64,000 nucleotides of DNA from Owenia fusiformis. Taxonomy: Eukaryota > Annelida > Polychaeta > Sabellida > Oweniidae. Shown here piece after piece: positions 49,901 to 60,500 of this stretch (positions within the stretch are counted from its first letter, which is position 1; each line of letters begins with the position of its first letter). The stretch spans positions 20,779,181-20,843,180 of the forward strand of contig CAIIXF020000010.1 in the NCBI GenBank assembly GCA_903813345.2, read 5' to 3'. Position numbers and translations under genes: made by a program. The notes below the pieces were generated by a model. It searched no databases, was not told where the DNA came from, and saw only the letters and a list, made by a program, of their open reading frames with translations.

Positions 49901-52658
49901 ACCGTTTCTACTTCTAATTTGATCGCTTATTGTACATGAGGGTGCAAAGTCTGATTGTTTATATGTCTAAAGTTCAATTGTTGTCAGTTGTTTGTTTTTT
50001 GTTTGATTTATCACGCAATGGTATTTGGGTTTGCTGTTCTATATATTTTTTAAACTTTGACTTCTTCATCTAAATAGCGTAATACTTCAGGCTTTGGTGT
50101 TTGGATCTAAATATCACTGTTTATGTAGTGATGGTTACATTAAGGGGGGGGTTGCCCATGTCACTTGTCATTCTAATGTTTATCAGCTGTTTTGAAGATC
50201 TGAAGAGTGGGAGGGGGTTAAATCCTTTGTTAAATTTTTTTCACAATTTTAAAATAATGATATGTCAAATATGAATAGTATATTTGTTACTATTCTACAC
50301 TAGTGAGCAAATACCCTTGAAAACCCCTTTCTTTTTTATTTTGATTCAAAAAAATGTACATTTAGGATATAGTTCTTTCATGATGCCAATTTTAAAAGAT
50401 TGTTGAAAACAAATTCAACATTCTCAATTTCTTCAGATACCGACTTGATGGTGCTGATTCTCCCTCTGGTTCAGGGTCTTCAGGGGATGAAAGTGAAGAG
50501 GAATACAGACCTGTCCCTAAGAAGATTACTCCACATAAATCACCATTGTCCAAAACAATAGCACATAAAACACCACAAAGATCTGTCGAAGGTAGGACCT
50601 ACAGTGTATTTGCTTTTGAGTTTTTAGGAGTTTAATTACAAAAGTACATAACATGTAGTCAGAGACATATAAAACGTATGTCTTATATGTCTCTGATGTA
50701 GTCCATTAATACATGTATTTTAGATTATAAGTTGATTTTAATATTTATGAGAGTTATTAAGATGTCGAGGCGCTGTACTGTTTTAGTTTTTCAGCTAACT
50801 CGTAATAAAATTGAAGTAAATAATTAAAATTAAAAAGATTGTGTCTCCATAAAATGCTGTAAGCCTTATTATTGTTTTCATCAAATTTTTTAAGGCCTGC
50901 TGTACATTTCAATACATGTGTGCTGTCTTTTTAGATTCACCCAGCACATCTAAAGCTTCAGAGACAAAATACAGCCCACGAAAACTGAAAGAAGATGGTA
51001 TGTAATATTGATCTATGTAATGTTCCATTCATGAAAATATTACAATAACATAAAAAAAACTGAGAAACATCTATTGTTTGATCGGGAAACATATTTATTT
51101 ACGAATCTTTAGTATAAGAAATTATGTTATCTTTATAATTACAGAAGATTCCACAGATGTTGAAATGGATACTGATGATGAGATAGAAAAGTAAGTTTTT
51201 TTGTTGTTGTTTTTTAAAAAAAATTTCAGAGAAGAAAAAACATATTAAAGCAATTGCAAAAAAACAATTACAATACAGTTACATGGTAAACATACATTTT
51301 ACAATACAGTCATGCTGAATGTATGTGAACATTTTACTCATTGCTACATAATAAGTAGGTCACATCACATCAGGTTAGGTTTTATCAGGCCTGAAGTTAT
51401 TGCCAAAGAAAATTTTAAACCAATATAAAGATGGCAGCTCTGTTTGTCTTAACTAAGACATAATATTGGCTGGAAAATACAACTCGGTAGAATAAACATA
51501 TATCATAGAATTTTACATAATCATAGTCCTATACAGAACTAGGCATTAATATTCTTAGGATATTTCAGGATCAAAAATGATGCATTAAAAGCCAAGTCCA
51601 AACAGGAAACAAACGATGCAATATACGACCAATCAACTGATGAGGAAACTGATGATGATATTAAACCAAATGATAAAATTCACAACACTCCTCCCTCAAA
51701 GACAGTGGACAATGGTTCTAAAGATATTCAAAAAGATGAGCCAGGAAGTTCAAGTGATTCCGATGATGAGGGTCTTCCTGAGTTACCGGATCTGCCAGAT
51801 TTCTTTGCTGAAAAATATTTTTTCTTTTATGGAAAGTTTGCAGCAGCAGATAGGAGGACGTTGGTGAGATATATCACTGCATTTGATGGGTAGGTCCAAT
51901 AAGTTAAGATTAGTTCAAAGTAATAAGGAAATTATAAGGACAAATCTATGAACTCAATAAGCATGTTAAATGTTATCCCTGACGAGACTAAGAAATTGGG
52001 CCAGTAAAGTTTAAAAATATTTTTAGCCTATTTGTATTTTAAACCCTGCAGGTTAAAGATATGTTAAGAAATATTAATCAGCCAAATTAAAAAAAAGTAT
52101 ACTTAACAAATTCCAAAACTTATACAAAAATATGAATATTTTGAGGAACCAATGATATGATTATGATGTATGTTGCAGGACTGTCGAGGAATATATGAGT
52201 GAGAAGATTCACTTTGTTATAACAGAATCTGAGTGGGATGATAACTTTGATGATGTAAGTACACATACATTGCATGTCACTCTCCAAATGACTATTCATG
52301 CACATCAAAAGTAAGCTCATTTAAAGTAATGCCTGCATTTGGAGTGTGATTTATGGTGTTGATATAAAACATCTTATATAAATAAAGTACAAGAAATCCA
52401 TCCATCTGGTTTTTTGAATTTCAGGAAAAATCAAAATGTTCTAAGTTTGCCATACCTTGCAAGTACAATAATATGATTGCCAATATGGTGGCTAAAATAT
52501 GCATACTTGAATAAAGTTAACACTATAAAAAATAATGTTACTTTCAGGCCCTGAAGGAGAATCCAGAGGTGGCGTTTGTAAGACCTGCTTGGGTGTACGA
52601 ATGTAATGATAAATCGAAACTTGTACCACATCAGAAATATATTGTGACAGCATCATAG
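37978..52658 (+). CDS. XRCC1: XRCC1, DNA single-strand-break/base-excision repair scaffold, complete 15-exon CDS (647 aa)
   Basis: XRCC1 is a nuclear scaffold that assembles DNA polymerase beta, PNKP/aprataxin, PARP1 and ligase III at single-strand breaks. Exons: 37978-38028, 38781-38873, 39296-39403, 39697-39855, 40447-40533, 40663-40783, 41278-41553, 41843-42005, 43044-43157, 50437-50591, 50935-50997, 51145-51190, 51569-51889, 52179-52254, 52548-52658. Phases agree and total 1,944 nt, close to the human length (633 aa). Residues 1-166 form the XRCC1_N domain (HVVSFSSED, NLLKPEGTSKWRCAKAGEKS, IGNNGSAFVEVLVG, RVRMFD, WDKVKVICTQPF). About 299-391 is BRCT1; about 546-647 is BRCT2. The start is at the first Met of a MPxIxxxHVVS amino end, as in vertebrates. 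Intron 9 (7.3 kb) contains an antisense gene and a minisatellite. Confidence 0.96.
38355..38480. repeat. Dispersed intronic repeat, copy 1 (XRCC1 intron 1)
   Basis: GAAATAAGACCAAAACTTGG followed by GATTCGAATTCTGAAGTGA, TTTTGAATTTTGTAATCACGACAT and GGCAGAAT closely matches 41093-41213 in intron 6 of the same gene, same orientation. It is an unclassified SINE/MITE-like family. Confidence 0.6.
41093..41213. repeat. Dispersed intronic repeat, copy 2 (XRCC1 intron 6)
   Basis: GGAAATAAGACAAAAACTCG, GATTCAAGTCTGAAGTGAAA, TTTTGAATTTCGTAATCACGACAT and GGCAGAATATTGA line up with the copy at 38355-38480. Confidence 0.6.
41843..43157 (+). CDS. XRCC1: XRCC1 BRCT1 (PARP/poly-ADP-ribose-binding) exons 8-9
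   Basis: Exons 41843-42005 and 43044-43157 encode the central BRCT: LKGVTFVMSGFKNPYRGELR, ALEMGAKYKPDWDKKCTHLI, CAFSNTPKFQEVLGKGRIVT and HWLLDCYEKKKLYPWRKY. The Trp of HWLLDC and the G-A-K-Y glycine of the BRCT fold are present. In vertebrates this domain binds poly-ADP-ribose and directs XRCC1 to breaks. Exon 8 ends in phase 2 (AT|) and is completed by A from exon 9. Confidence 0.93.
43218..43830. repeat. 98-bp minisatellite, about 6.2 copies, in XRCC1 intron 9
   Basis: The unit starts CCCAAGATTGTCTGTGTGTC and contains CATCTAATTGTCAATCCATC and AGAGGTCACACTTTTTTACA. Starts fall exactly 98 bp apart at 43316, 43414, 43512, 43610, 43708 and 43806, with a partial unit before. Copies differ at only a few sites (ATATAGAGG/ATCTAGAGG), so the array is young or homogenised. 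Confidence 0.92.
43831..44478. other. XRCC1 intron sequence, 3' flank of the TPR gene
   Basis: No gene is seen. On the minus strand AATAAA occurs at 43954-43959, about 520 nt past the TPR-gene stop codon, and could be its polyadenylation signal. The plus-strand ORF at 44131-44361 has no recognisable domain. Confidence 0.4.
44479..48721 (-). CDS. GlnD/DUF294-like nucleotidyltransferase-TPR protein with N-terminal 2A-like leader (2 exons, 1,176 aa)
   Basis: Exon 1 (48529-48721, donor CCAA|GTAAGG) and exon 2 (44479-47816, acceptor TTTTCCAG) join in phase (3,531 nt). Residues 36-56 form a hydrophobic stretch ending in GIEYNPGP. Residues about 125-190 hold a 31-residue direct duplication (KPxLDHDDTVTT). 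Residues about 298-312 read GSLGRKEVTAWSDLE, the G-S...S-D-x-(D/E) core of the GlnD/DUF294 nucleotidyltransferase fold, followed by a GlnD-like helical part (STIIKGDKSLWEMY). The last about 480 residues are 11-12 TPRs of 42 aa (LNNIGxAYxxKGDYxxAIQ), kinesin-light-chain type. It lies antisense in XRCC1 intron 9. Substrate and role are unknown. The second acidic residue is Glu, so catalysis is uncertain. An alternative is that exon 1 is a retroelement relic. Confidence 0.8.
44500..45960 (-). repeat. 126-bp coding repeats (TPR array)
   Basis: Eleven to twelve 42-codon units lie head to tail. At DNA level they share long identical words, for example CCAATGTT(A/G)TT and GGATGTGACTGGTCTCCAAA on the plus strand, showing recent duplication or gene conversion among units. 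Units differ mainly in the second-helix positions xxKGDYxxA, which line the concave binding surface in TPR folds. Confidence 0.9.
48036..48403. mobile_element. MITE-like inverted repeat in the TPR gene's intron
   Basis: CTCGGGTCGGGTCACG at the left and GGCACGACCCGACCC at the right are inverse copies. An inner pair, TAATTACCAATTTCAGGTTGGG and CCCGACCTGAAATTA, is also inverted. The interior has no ORF of note. It separates exon 1 from exon 2 of the TPR gene. Confidence 0.6.
48529..48721 (-). CDS. Exon 1 of the TPR gene: QWRxAIG...hydrophobic...NPGP leader
   Basis: This exon encodes 64 residues plus one base. It starts MGVTISQWRSAIGNF, continues with a polar segment, then RLLVVITLLLLIGGIEYNPG and the following proline, then a charged stretch. 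The hydrophobic run directly before GxExNPGP is the layout of 2A-like peptides known from some non-LTR retrotransposons and from sea-urchin NLR proteins, where they double as signal sequences. The exon-1 base A plus exon-2 AG make one Lys codon, and the frame continues through TSEAMYKLG. That join was deduced from splice signals and has not been observed in RNA. Confidence 0.65.
48554..48577 (-). other. 2A-like ribosome-skipping motif GIEYNPGP
   Basis: The 2A consensus is D-(V/I)-E-x-N-P-G-P, with skipping between the final Gly and Pro. Here Ile, Glu, Asn, Pro, Gly and Pro all match; the Asp is Gly (G-G-I-E). Loss of the Asp could lower efficiency, so this may act partly, or serve only as a signal anchor. 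Confidence 0.6.
49488..49760. repeat. ACTCAATAACC-type short tandem repeats with a 91-bp higher-order duplication
   Basis: Ten- to eleven-base units (CTCAATAACCACA, CTCAATAATTATA, CTCAATAACTGTA) run for about 270 bp. A 91-bp block beginning TATACCCAACAACTATACTC at 49551 is repeated at 49642. XRCC1 intron 9. Confidence 0.8.
51569..52658 (+). CDS. XRCC1: XRCC1 CK2-type acidic cluster and C-terminal BRCT2 (ligase III-binding), exons 13-15
   Basis: Exon 13 first encodes an acidic Ser/Thr cluster, YDQSTDEETDDD (about residues 497-508), equivalent to the casein-kinase-2 sites that in vertebrates bind FHA domains of PNKP, aprataxin and APLF. Then follow LPELPDLPDFFAEKYFFFYG, RRTLVRYITAFDG, EEYMSEKIHFVITESEWDD, NPEVAFVRPAWVYECN and LVPHQKY, a complete BRCT2 that in vertebrates pairs with DNA ligase III. 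The stop (TAG) is at 52656. Confidence 0.93.
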
Positions 52659-53129
52659 TGCAATTGTGTACATTCTAAATGATTGATCGTGTACTGCTAA
52701 GATCAGAAGCTGAATGTGTAAAACGAGGAGATTTGGATGTGTTATAGGCTTGAAATCTATGGGGCCTAATAGGAAATATTGACAACTTTTGGTAATCCAA
52801 AAATAATCCTACAGAGACCAAATTATAAAACCACCAAATGGACAACAGTCACAGTTATCTACAGGTTGGGCCATAGTTTATTTAAATAAGTTATAGCAAA
52901 ATTAAAAAGTGGATGTTTTGTCCACCCTGTAGTTACATCCCAAATTACATCATATTTCTATAAATCATTTTTGTCAGATAAAAAGATGCAATTAGTGAAT
53001 CCTACTATAAGAATAAACTTAGAGTTCAATACAATTTTTGTAGTTGATTCAGCTCGTTAGGTGTAATAAATAATGAATTATTTTATGGAATCAATAAATT
53101 GGCATGCAGAATTTGTACATTGAAGCCAA

Positions 53130-53135
53130 AATAAA
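53130..53135 (+). terminator. XRCC1: Probable XRCC1 polyadenylation signal AATAAA
   Basis: AATAAA occurs 472 nt after the XRCC1 stop codon and before the LINE tail at 53.3 kb. It is the clearest signal on the plus strand in the expected range. Confidence 0.5.
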
Positions 53136-53264
53136 ATGGTTGTGAATGTGTGTTCTCTATTAGAGAATGATATTGTATAATATGTATAGATATTACGTGT
53201 GTAATGAGCAGCAGTAAAATGTTGATTAATTAGCAAATATGACATTTTGTGTCATTTCTGTGTA

Positions 53265-53703
53265 TAAAGGTACTGTACAGTTGAAGACAAATGTTATTGA
53301 CTTTGTTAAATTACAACAACATGAGACAAGATTCCAAAATTGCCTTCACATGAAAAAATTTAGAACAATTATAGGTCAAAACTCAATAAAATATTCAGGT
53401 GCTCAGCTTTGGAATAATCTGCCAACTTCTTTGAAAACATTACCTTCCATTAACTGTTTTAAAAAGAATTTTAAAATTCATATGACATCAACCTATTCTG
53501 AACTGAATTACTGACAAACATATATGTAGATTTTATATATTGTTATCAATTTTATTCTCATTTAACTGAGTAAATATTTTTAAATTGTTCTTTTTTCTCA
53601 TTTCCATTTGACTCAGGTTAATATTTAAATGTTTTCACGCTGATACACTTATTAAAAGTGTCAAGTGTTATTATGTATTTGATTTTAATTTTAGAGAATA
53701 AAT

Positions 53704-53734
<31 letters not shown>
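53265..53734 (+). mobile_element. 3' fragment of a LINE with poly(A) tail
   Basis: An ORF at 53239-53514 encodes only the C-terminal end of a LINE reverse-transcriptase protein (FRTIIGQNSIKYSGAQLWNN, LPTSLKTLPSINCFKKNFK). It is followed by an AT-rich 3' UTR and a pure A-run at 53708-53734, the mark of target-primed insertion. The 5' junction is not certain. The C-terminal words resemble the LINE at 15.6 kb, but the poly(A) tail differs from that element's AATTG repeat, so they are probably different families. Confidence 0.8.
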
Positions 53735-56700
53735 TGTAAATGTATGTTCAAGGTACAGACAGAATGTCATAGTGTGAGACAGAATTGTAAACAATATTTA
53801 CAATTAAACTAATGTGTCGTCCTAGGATGATATCCCTGATGCCAAATTCCAACTGAATATGAGATACAAACTCATATGTATAAACCTCTGAACTTATCTA
53901 ATCAATAGGAGTCAGTTGACTCATTATGCTAAACTGGAAATGATTGGTTTTAGTGAGAGGGTCAGAGTGCATTACTTGATCTCAGGGTATTTGTATTATA
54001 GCATTGGCTTTAAGAACCCCATATGGTTTACTCATTGTATATTGTATTTTCATGAATAGATGTAAAATAATTTGTAAATAAATGTATATATTAGAAGTCA
54101 AACTCATTGTCAAAAGTTGAGGTGTTTAGGGGGACGCGGGGTTCTTCAGCTTTAAATTACCAAGGACATCTATCTCTATCTAGATAGACGTCCTTGAAAT
54201 TACTAACACATATGGCGATATAGAGAAATAAAATCAGTACTATTATTCAATTTGTACATGTAACATTTGCAAGGGGCACTCTGCTGCCTTTGGTGTACCC
54301 TGCGTACAGAGTATAATTATAAGCGAGGCTCTCTTCAAGAATCTACCCTTTGCATTCGTTTGACTTCGCTTGAAAGAACATGTTTAAAGAGAGCTTCATC
54401 TTCAGTAGTTTATAACTTAACTCTGCGCGCAGGGTATTAAGAATCGTAGTCGAACAGTGCAAAGGGTACCCTGGATGCCACACTAAAACAAAATTAAAAA
54501 ACATTCATTAATATTTCAGATAACACATGCATGCCTTTGATTATTAGTTATTAGATTACACATCAATAATTTGACCTGCAATATGCAAGATACTCCTTTT
54601 TGACACTTTAATTACGAATAGTTGATTGAACGTAATCAGAATTGGTACCTATTTGACATGTTATTGACTTTCTAGTTGTGATTGTCTTCAATATTACGAT
54701 AAAAACACGATGACATGAATAGTTCATTATTGTTGCTAAAAGCCATTTAAAGGAACACAAAATAAACAGTGCAAAGCGTAACCAGGATCAAAAAGGCGAG
54801 GCAAATGTAGATAGGCGAGGCAAACTTGAGTCGAAGAAAACAGCATACTATTGTAGCATTACTTGACATCATTATATCATCGTCATCTAAAAACGTAAAA
54901 AAGTCTGAAGAATGTTTTCTTTGTGAAATTATTGGTGAAGAAGTAGCCTCCTAGCTAGATACGCCCATTTGAGTGATAGAAATCAGCAACTTTTACTTTA
55001 CTTGAATAATTTACTCCCAAGATTTGGTGCTTTTATTGAACTCAAGATCTCTAAATGCTAGGTTAGTTTGAGTGAGCCATTGTGAAGGGTTCATTTCATG
55101 ATACTGGATGAACTATATGAATACCATGGGCATTCAATATCTATTGAAATCCCATGACAACACTGAAAGATCCGATTTGTCATGGAATCATTCCCACTTT
55201 TTAGATATATTTTATTCCAGTGCTCAGCTGCTAAACTGTGATTCTTTGGAAGTCGGTAAAATATTCGCAAATGGAGGTGAAATCATATAGCATGGATGTT
55301 ATTATTTAGGCCAATGATATTGTCTTTCTTTGTGTAACTGTGTTTTCAATAACGCCGTCCTTACATTACATACACGCAAAATATATCCCTTGGACCCGGA
55401 AATAAAAAGTGATTGCGTTTTGTGGACGCAGTGCAAGCCATACTCATACAATCAACTTTGGATGAATGATTTGATAAAGATCTTACCTTCAGTCTCTTTA
55501 TTTCGTCAGATTCCACTAAATAATTGAAGGAAATTCTATTTCTAAAATAAATAAAAAAAAATTTCGAAATTTCCTTCCCGGAAGTTGATTTCTGATCGAA
55601 ATAGTACGAGGCATGTGATAGGACAAAAAGTTATCCAATACTCGATTTCCGAGCAGTAATCAGTACGAGTCCTACGATTGGCTGGTAGCTGACTGATTTA
55701 AACCATTTTCAATTGGTCAAGTGCGATCACGTGATCATTATTTGAGACTGCACCTGCGCAAGAAACTGAACCAAAAAATGGAACGGAACCTCGCGCAGAT
55801 TGCCCCTAAACTAAACATGCTAAAGCAAAATCAATAGCAAATTGCTACGGAATTTGCAAGGAAAATGTGTTTTTAATGGGTGAATATAAGTTATACCTCA
55901 CAAGTGATGGTATCTGTATCATTCAATGACATACTAGACTTGCAAGAACGCTGATTTAGGCCGATAAATAGCAAAAGCGGGATACAAAATTTCATCAATT
56001 TATTTCATCCAGTGTAAAAACGTGACTTTGAATTCCCGGGAACATTTTTTCAAGGGACGCAGTTTTTTGAGGGGAGACGCATTTTTTGAAAATCATTACG
56101 TCCCAGGGACGCAATCTTGGACAAGCCTACTGAAAACACTGGTGTAAGCAATCCCCTGGAACTGAGAAAAACTAATCTTAAAATGTCCATGTTAAAAAAG
56201 CTAGATGACCTATAATGTACATTTTTGTGTAATAAATAATTAATTTGGGTGTTGCTTAGTTTTCTTGTTTCCCACTGCCATTTATTGTTATTTTAACTTT
56301 TCGTTTTTCAAATTCTCAGATTGAATTTTAAGAGGTACTTAAAGCATATTTGGATCACGTATGACTTCGTGGTTAACATGTGCTCGCACCTTCTGTTTCA
56401 TTGTTTCTTATATGTGATATCATATTTCTGTTTTCGCAGCTTGTCGGTGCTGGGAAATGTGATTGTGTTGAATTGTTTCAATATTTTGATTGAACTCATT
56501 GTTTTGAAACAGTGATAACTTGGAGAATATTATCAGATAAGGTTGTCGTGTGTTTATTTCTCTCAAAATGGTGTAGCATTGATGCCAAATTTAGAACCCT
56601 ATTGGCATATCGGGACACACCTACACCTATAATAAGTGAAGAGGAAATAACTGCAATTTGGTGTTTCTGCAGTTGCATAGAAGGGGCAAATGAAACTCCA

Positions 56701-57070
56701 CCCACCCAGGATTACATTGGACTTGGATCGATGTTCTGAAATAGATCGCTAAATCTTATAGATTCTATGGTATAAACTTGTTATGAATGAAGACTAGTCC
56801 TTAAATGATGGACATCTCAATACTTGAATTGTCAATTGTATTGAGGGATCTGTTTAAATGAATAGGGGCAATAGTCCAAGGTCCTAGAGATCTATACAAA
56901 CCCGAATCCAGGGTTATTCAAGGAAAAACAAAAAATTTAATATTTTAAATTCTTGCATTTATTCGCATTAATTACTTTGGTTCAGCAAAAGTACAATGAC
57001 CCATCTCAGAATAGCTACATAGAAACTCAACGTGTCTTACCAAGACTGTCATTTCTTGATTTACTCGAAC
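53735..57070. other. Gene-poor intergenic DNA
   Basis: No supported gene. A short perfect-stem hairpin is at 54157-54198 (AAGGACATCTATCTC and GAGATAGATGTCCTT-like). TACCCTGCGTACAGAGT near 54297 and ACTCTGCGCGCAGGGTA near 54421 form an inverted pair that may bound a small unclassified element. A plus-strand stretch at about 56575-56640 reads FRTLLAYRDTPTP, reminiscent of a gypsy-type integrase word, with no support around it. Confidence 0.4.
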
Positions 57071-60000
57071 TGCATTGTAAATCGTAAATGATATGGAAAT
57101 AGGCCATCAGCTTCACCCCAAAATTTAGGTTATCGGTATCAAATCAGGGGAATAATCACCATAGTGATTTTTGGGAAGGTTAAGACCTCTAGAGTAAGAA
57201 AATATGTGATAGCATTGTAACAGTTGTAGCTAAATGGGTATTATCACCCATTTTTCAAAATGGCCGCCGGTGTACGTGTTACAATATAAGAGTGTGTATA
57301 TCTAAGCACACTGAGATGCAGAAACTGTGATTTTAGGGCCTTTGTTTGGGTTTTAGGGGTCAAGGATTTCATTTATGCCAAAATCTAAGTCATCAAGCAA
57401 TTACTTCTTAAAGAAATCCAAGATGGTTACCAAAATGGGTGCCAAAACTAATACCCGTATGTAACCATTGATTTAAGCTCGAAGAACAGTTAAGAACAGT
57501 GATTTTGGAGATCATGTCACAGTTCTAGAGTCAAGGATTTCATTTATGCCTCAATCTGAGTCATCAAATAATTACCTTTTCAAAGAAATACAAGATGGCC
57601 ACCAAAATGGGTGCCAAAATGAATATGTAACTATTGATTTAAGCTCAAGGAACAGTGATTTTGGAGATCATGTCTTGGTTTTAAGGGTCAAGGATTCCAT
57701 TTATGTCTAAATCTAAGTCATCAAACAATTACTTTTTATAGAAATCCAAGATGGCCACCAAAATAGATGCCAAAATGAATATGTAACTATTGATTTAAGC
57801 TCAAAGAACAGTAAAGGCGCTTTAGTGGAAAGCGCTTTACAAAATTGCAATCCTGATTATACCAACAATTCTAAAGCACCTTAGGAATTTTATTTGGGAA
57901 TTACACCTGTCATTTTTAAAACGCCTTTCGGGCACTTTTAATGATGTAGATATGGAGAATATCCAGCAGATGTGTACATCTACAATAAATGTATTCTTTT
58001 AGCATTTAAAAGAAAACGTAACCAAGACTTTTGCCAGTGATGTGAACTTACTTTCAATTTTTGCAATATGATTTGATGACCTATTGCATCTTTTGGCTCC
58101 CATCCATCATTTCCTGTATTTTTGCGGTGGCCCAAATGTGTAGCATTGGAAATACGTCTTATTTCGTTTAGGGCAAAACCGATCGGTATTACACTACACT
58201 CCAAAAGCGCCTAATGATTTAAGTCGTTTTCTAGTGACTAGGGTTCTAGGAGTTTTGGAAAAGCGCTTTTGTAAAACCGCAATCGTGATTACACCTATTT
58301 TTCAAACCGGGTTAAAACCTTAGGCGCCTTTCTAAAACGCATGGTGTAATTCCAGCATCTGTCTATTTTATAGGGGCCAAGGGTTTCATTTATGTCTAAA
58401 TCTAAGTAATCAAATAATTACTTTTGATAGAAATCCAAAATGGCCACCAAAATGGGTGCTGAAATGAATATGTAACTAATGATCTAAGCTCAAAGAACAG
58501 TTAAGGACAGTGATTTTGGAGACCATGTCCAGGTTAAAGAGGCCAAAAATTTCAATTTTGTCTATAATTAAGTCATAAAATAATTCCTTAATTTTGATAT
58601 CCAAGATTGCCATCAAAATGGCAATTTTGAGGACTGACTAAAATGTTTATCTTCATCAAACTCTTTCTGGTGTATGATACACTTGTCTTTGAGGAATGCT
58701 TGATCTTCTCCATCCAATAATCTACTTCTTCCTGTGGGCAGTCTACTTCTTTCTATAGTCAATGTTTATGATACTAAGCCACCACAAAACCAAGGGAAAG
58801 GAAGGCAAATTACAGTAATATTGCTAATGTGATGGTTATACCTAAGATTTTATTTCGCAAATGTTCATGAAATTGTTTGTTTTTATTTGACCTTTTATAA
58901 TATTAACACTTTGGCATCAATCTTGAATTCTGATATTAATCACAGATTGTTTCATGGCATGGCTCTAGATAACTGAAATTCTTGACCTCCTTAAAGTAAA
59001 CATTACTTCCAAAATTATTGTTCTTGGTGATCTATGTGGTTAAATGGATAGCTATATGAATTCATTTTAGCAGCCATTTTGGAGGCCATCTTGGATATCC
59101 AGATAAATAAAATGTTTGTTGATTTTATTAAAGACAAAATTAAAATCATTGACCTCACAAACTTAAAATATCAAAAATGAATGTTCTAACTCCTCTATAT
59201 GTTTAGGTAATAAATGTTGGGATTATTTATAGTTTTAGACATAACTGGAATTCTTGACACCAAAAATCTTGACATGGTCTCAAATTACTGTTATAAACTG
59301 TTCTTTGAGCTTAAATCAAAATTTACATGTTAGTCGCACCCATTTTGGTGACCATTTTGGATTTCTATGAAAAGCAATTATTTGATGACTCAGATTTAGA
59401 CAAAATGAAACCTTTGACCCGTAAAACCTACACATTGTCTCCAAAATCACTCTTCTTAACTGTTCTTTGAGCTTAAATCAATAGTTAAATATTCATTTTG
59501 GCACCCATATTGATGGCCATCTTGGATTTCTATATAAAGTAATTGTTTGATGACTTAGATTTAGACACAAGTCAAATCTTTTACCCCTTGAACCTAGACA
59601 TTGTCTCCAAAATCACTGTTCTCAACAGTTCTATGAGCTTAAATCAATTAATTAAATATTCATTCTGGCACCCATTTTGGTGGCCATCTTGGATTTCTGT
59701 ATGAAGTAATAGTTTGATGACTCAGATTTAGACATATATGAAATCCTTGACCCCTAAAACGCAGACATGAGCTCCAAAATCACTGTTTTTAAATGTTCTT
59801 TTAGCTTAAATCAATAGTTGAACATTCATTTTGGCACCCATTTTGGTGGCCATCTTGGATTTTTTATTTAAAGTAATTGTTTGATGACTTAAATTTAGAC
59901 ATAAGTCAAATCCTTGACCCTTAAAACCTAGATATGGTCTCCAAAATCACTGTTCTTAACTGTTATTTGAGCTTAAATCAATAGTTACATATTCAATTTG

Positions 60001-60500
60001 GCATCCATTTTGGTGGCCATCTTGGATTTTTAGGAAAAGTAATTATTTGATGACTCAAATTTAGACATTAATCAAATCCTTGAACCATAAAACATAGATA
60101 TGGACTCAAAAATCACTGTTCTTGAGTGTTTCTTGAGCATTAAGAGTAGTTACATATTCGTTTTGCACCCATTCTGGTGGCCATCTTGGATTTCTATAAG
60201 AAAACATTGTTTGATGACTTAAATGTAGACATAAATGAAATTCTGGACCCTTAAAACCTAAACATGGGTCCTAAAAGCACAGTTTTGCATCTCAGTATGC
60301 TTAGATATACCCTCTATTATATTGTGACACATGCACTGGCGGCCATTCTGAAAAATGGGTGATAACACCCATTTAGCTACAACTGTTACAATGCTATCAC
60401 ATATTTTCTTACTCTAGAGGTCTAAACCTTCCCAAAAATCACTATGGCGATTATTCCCCTAATTTGATACCGACCAACCCCCCAGGCTGATCGCCTAAAA
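57070..60500. repeat. Large inverted array (about 3.4 kb) of about 160-bp tandem units
   Basis: The outer sequences are inverse copies: GGGAATAATCACCATAGTGA and GTTACAATATAAGAG-like words on the left, TCACTATGGCGATTATTCCC and CTATTATATTGTGAC on the right, plus ATGTGATAGCATTGTAACAG with its complement. Inside, units containing AAATCCAAGATGGCCACCAA and TATTGATTTAAGCTCAAAGA repeat about five times forward (57.4-58.6 kb) and about seven times in the opposite orientation (59.1-60.3 kb). No transposase ORF is visible. It could be a foldback/satellite-carrying transposon. Confidence 0.8.
57812..58368. mobile_element. Insertion within the left arm of the inverted array
   Basis: The regular units stop at AAAGAACAGT and resume after about 560 bp. 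The inserted block begins AAAGGCGCTTTAGTGGAAAG and ends near TTAGGCGCCTTTCTAAAACG. It has an internal direct repeat (GCGCTTTACAAAATTGCAAT / GCGCTTTTGTAAAACCGCAA). It has no counterpart in the right arm. A minus-strand ORF inside (57980-58204) is not recognised. Confidence 0.5.

Noticed and set aside
57980-58204. Minus-strand 74-codon ORF in the insertion block
   Set aside because: Not recognised, no neighbouring coding signal; may be transposon residue but cannot be supported.
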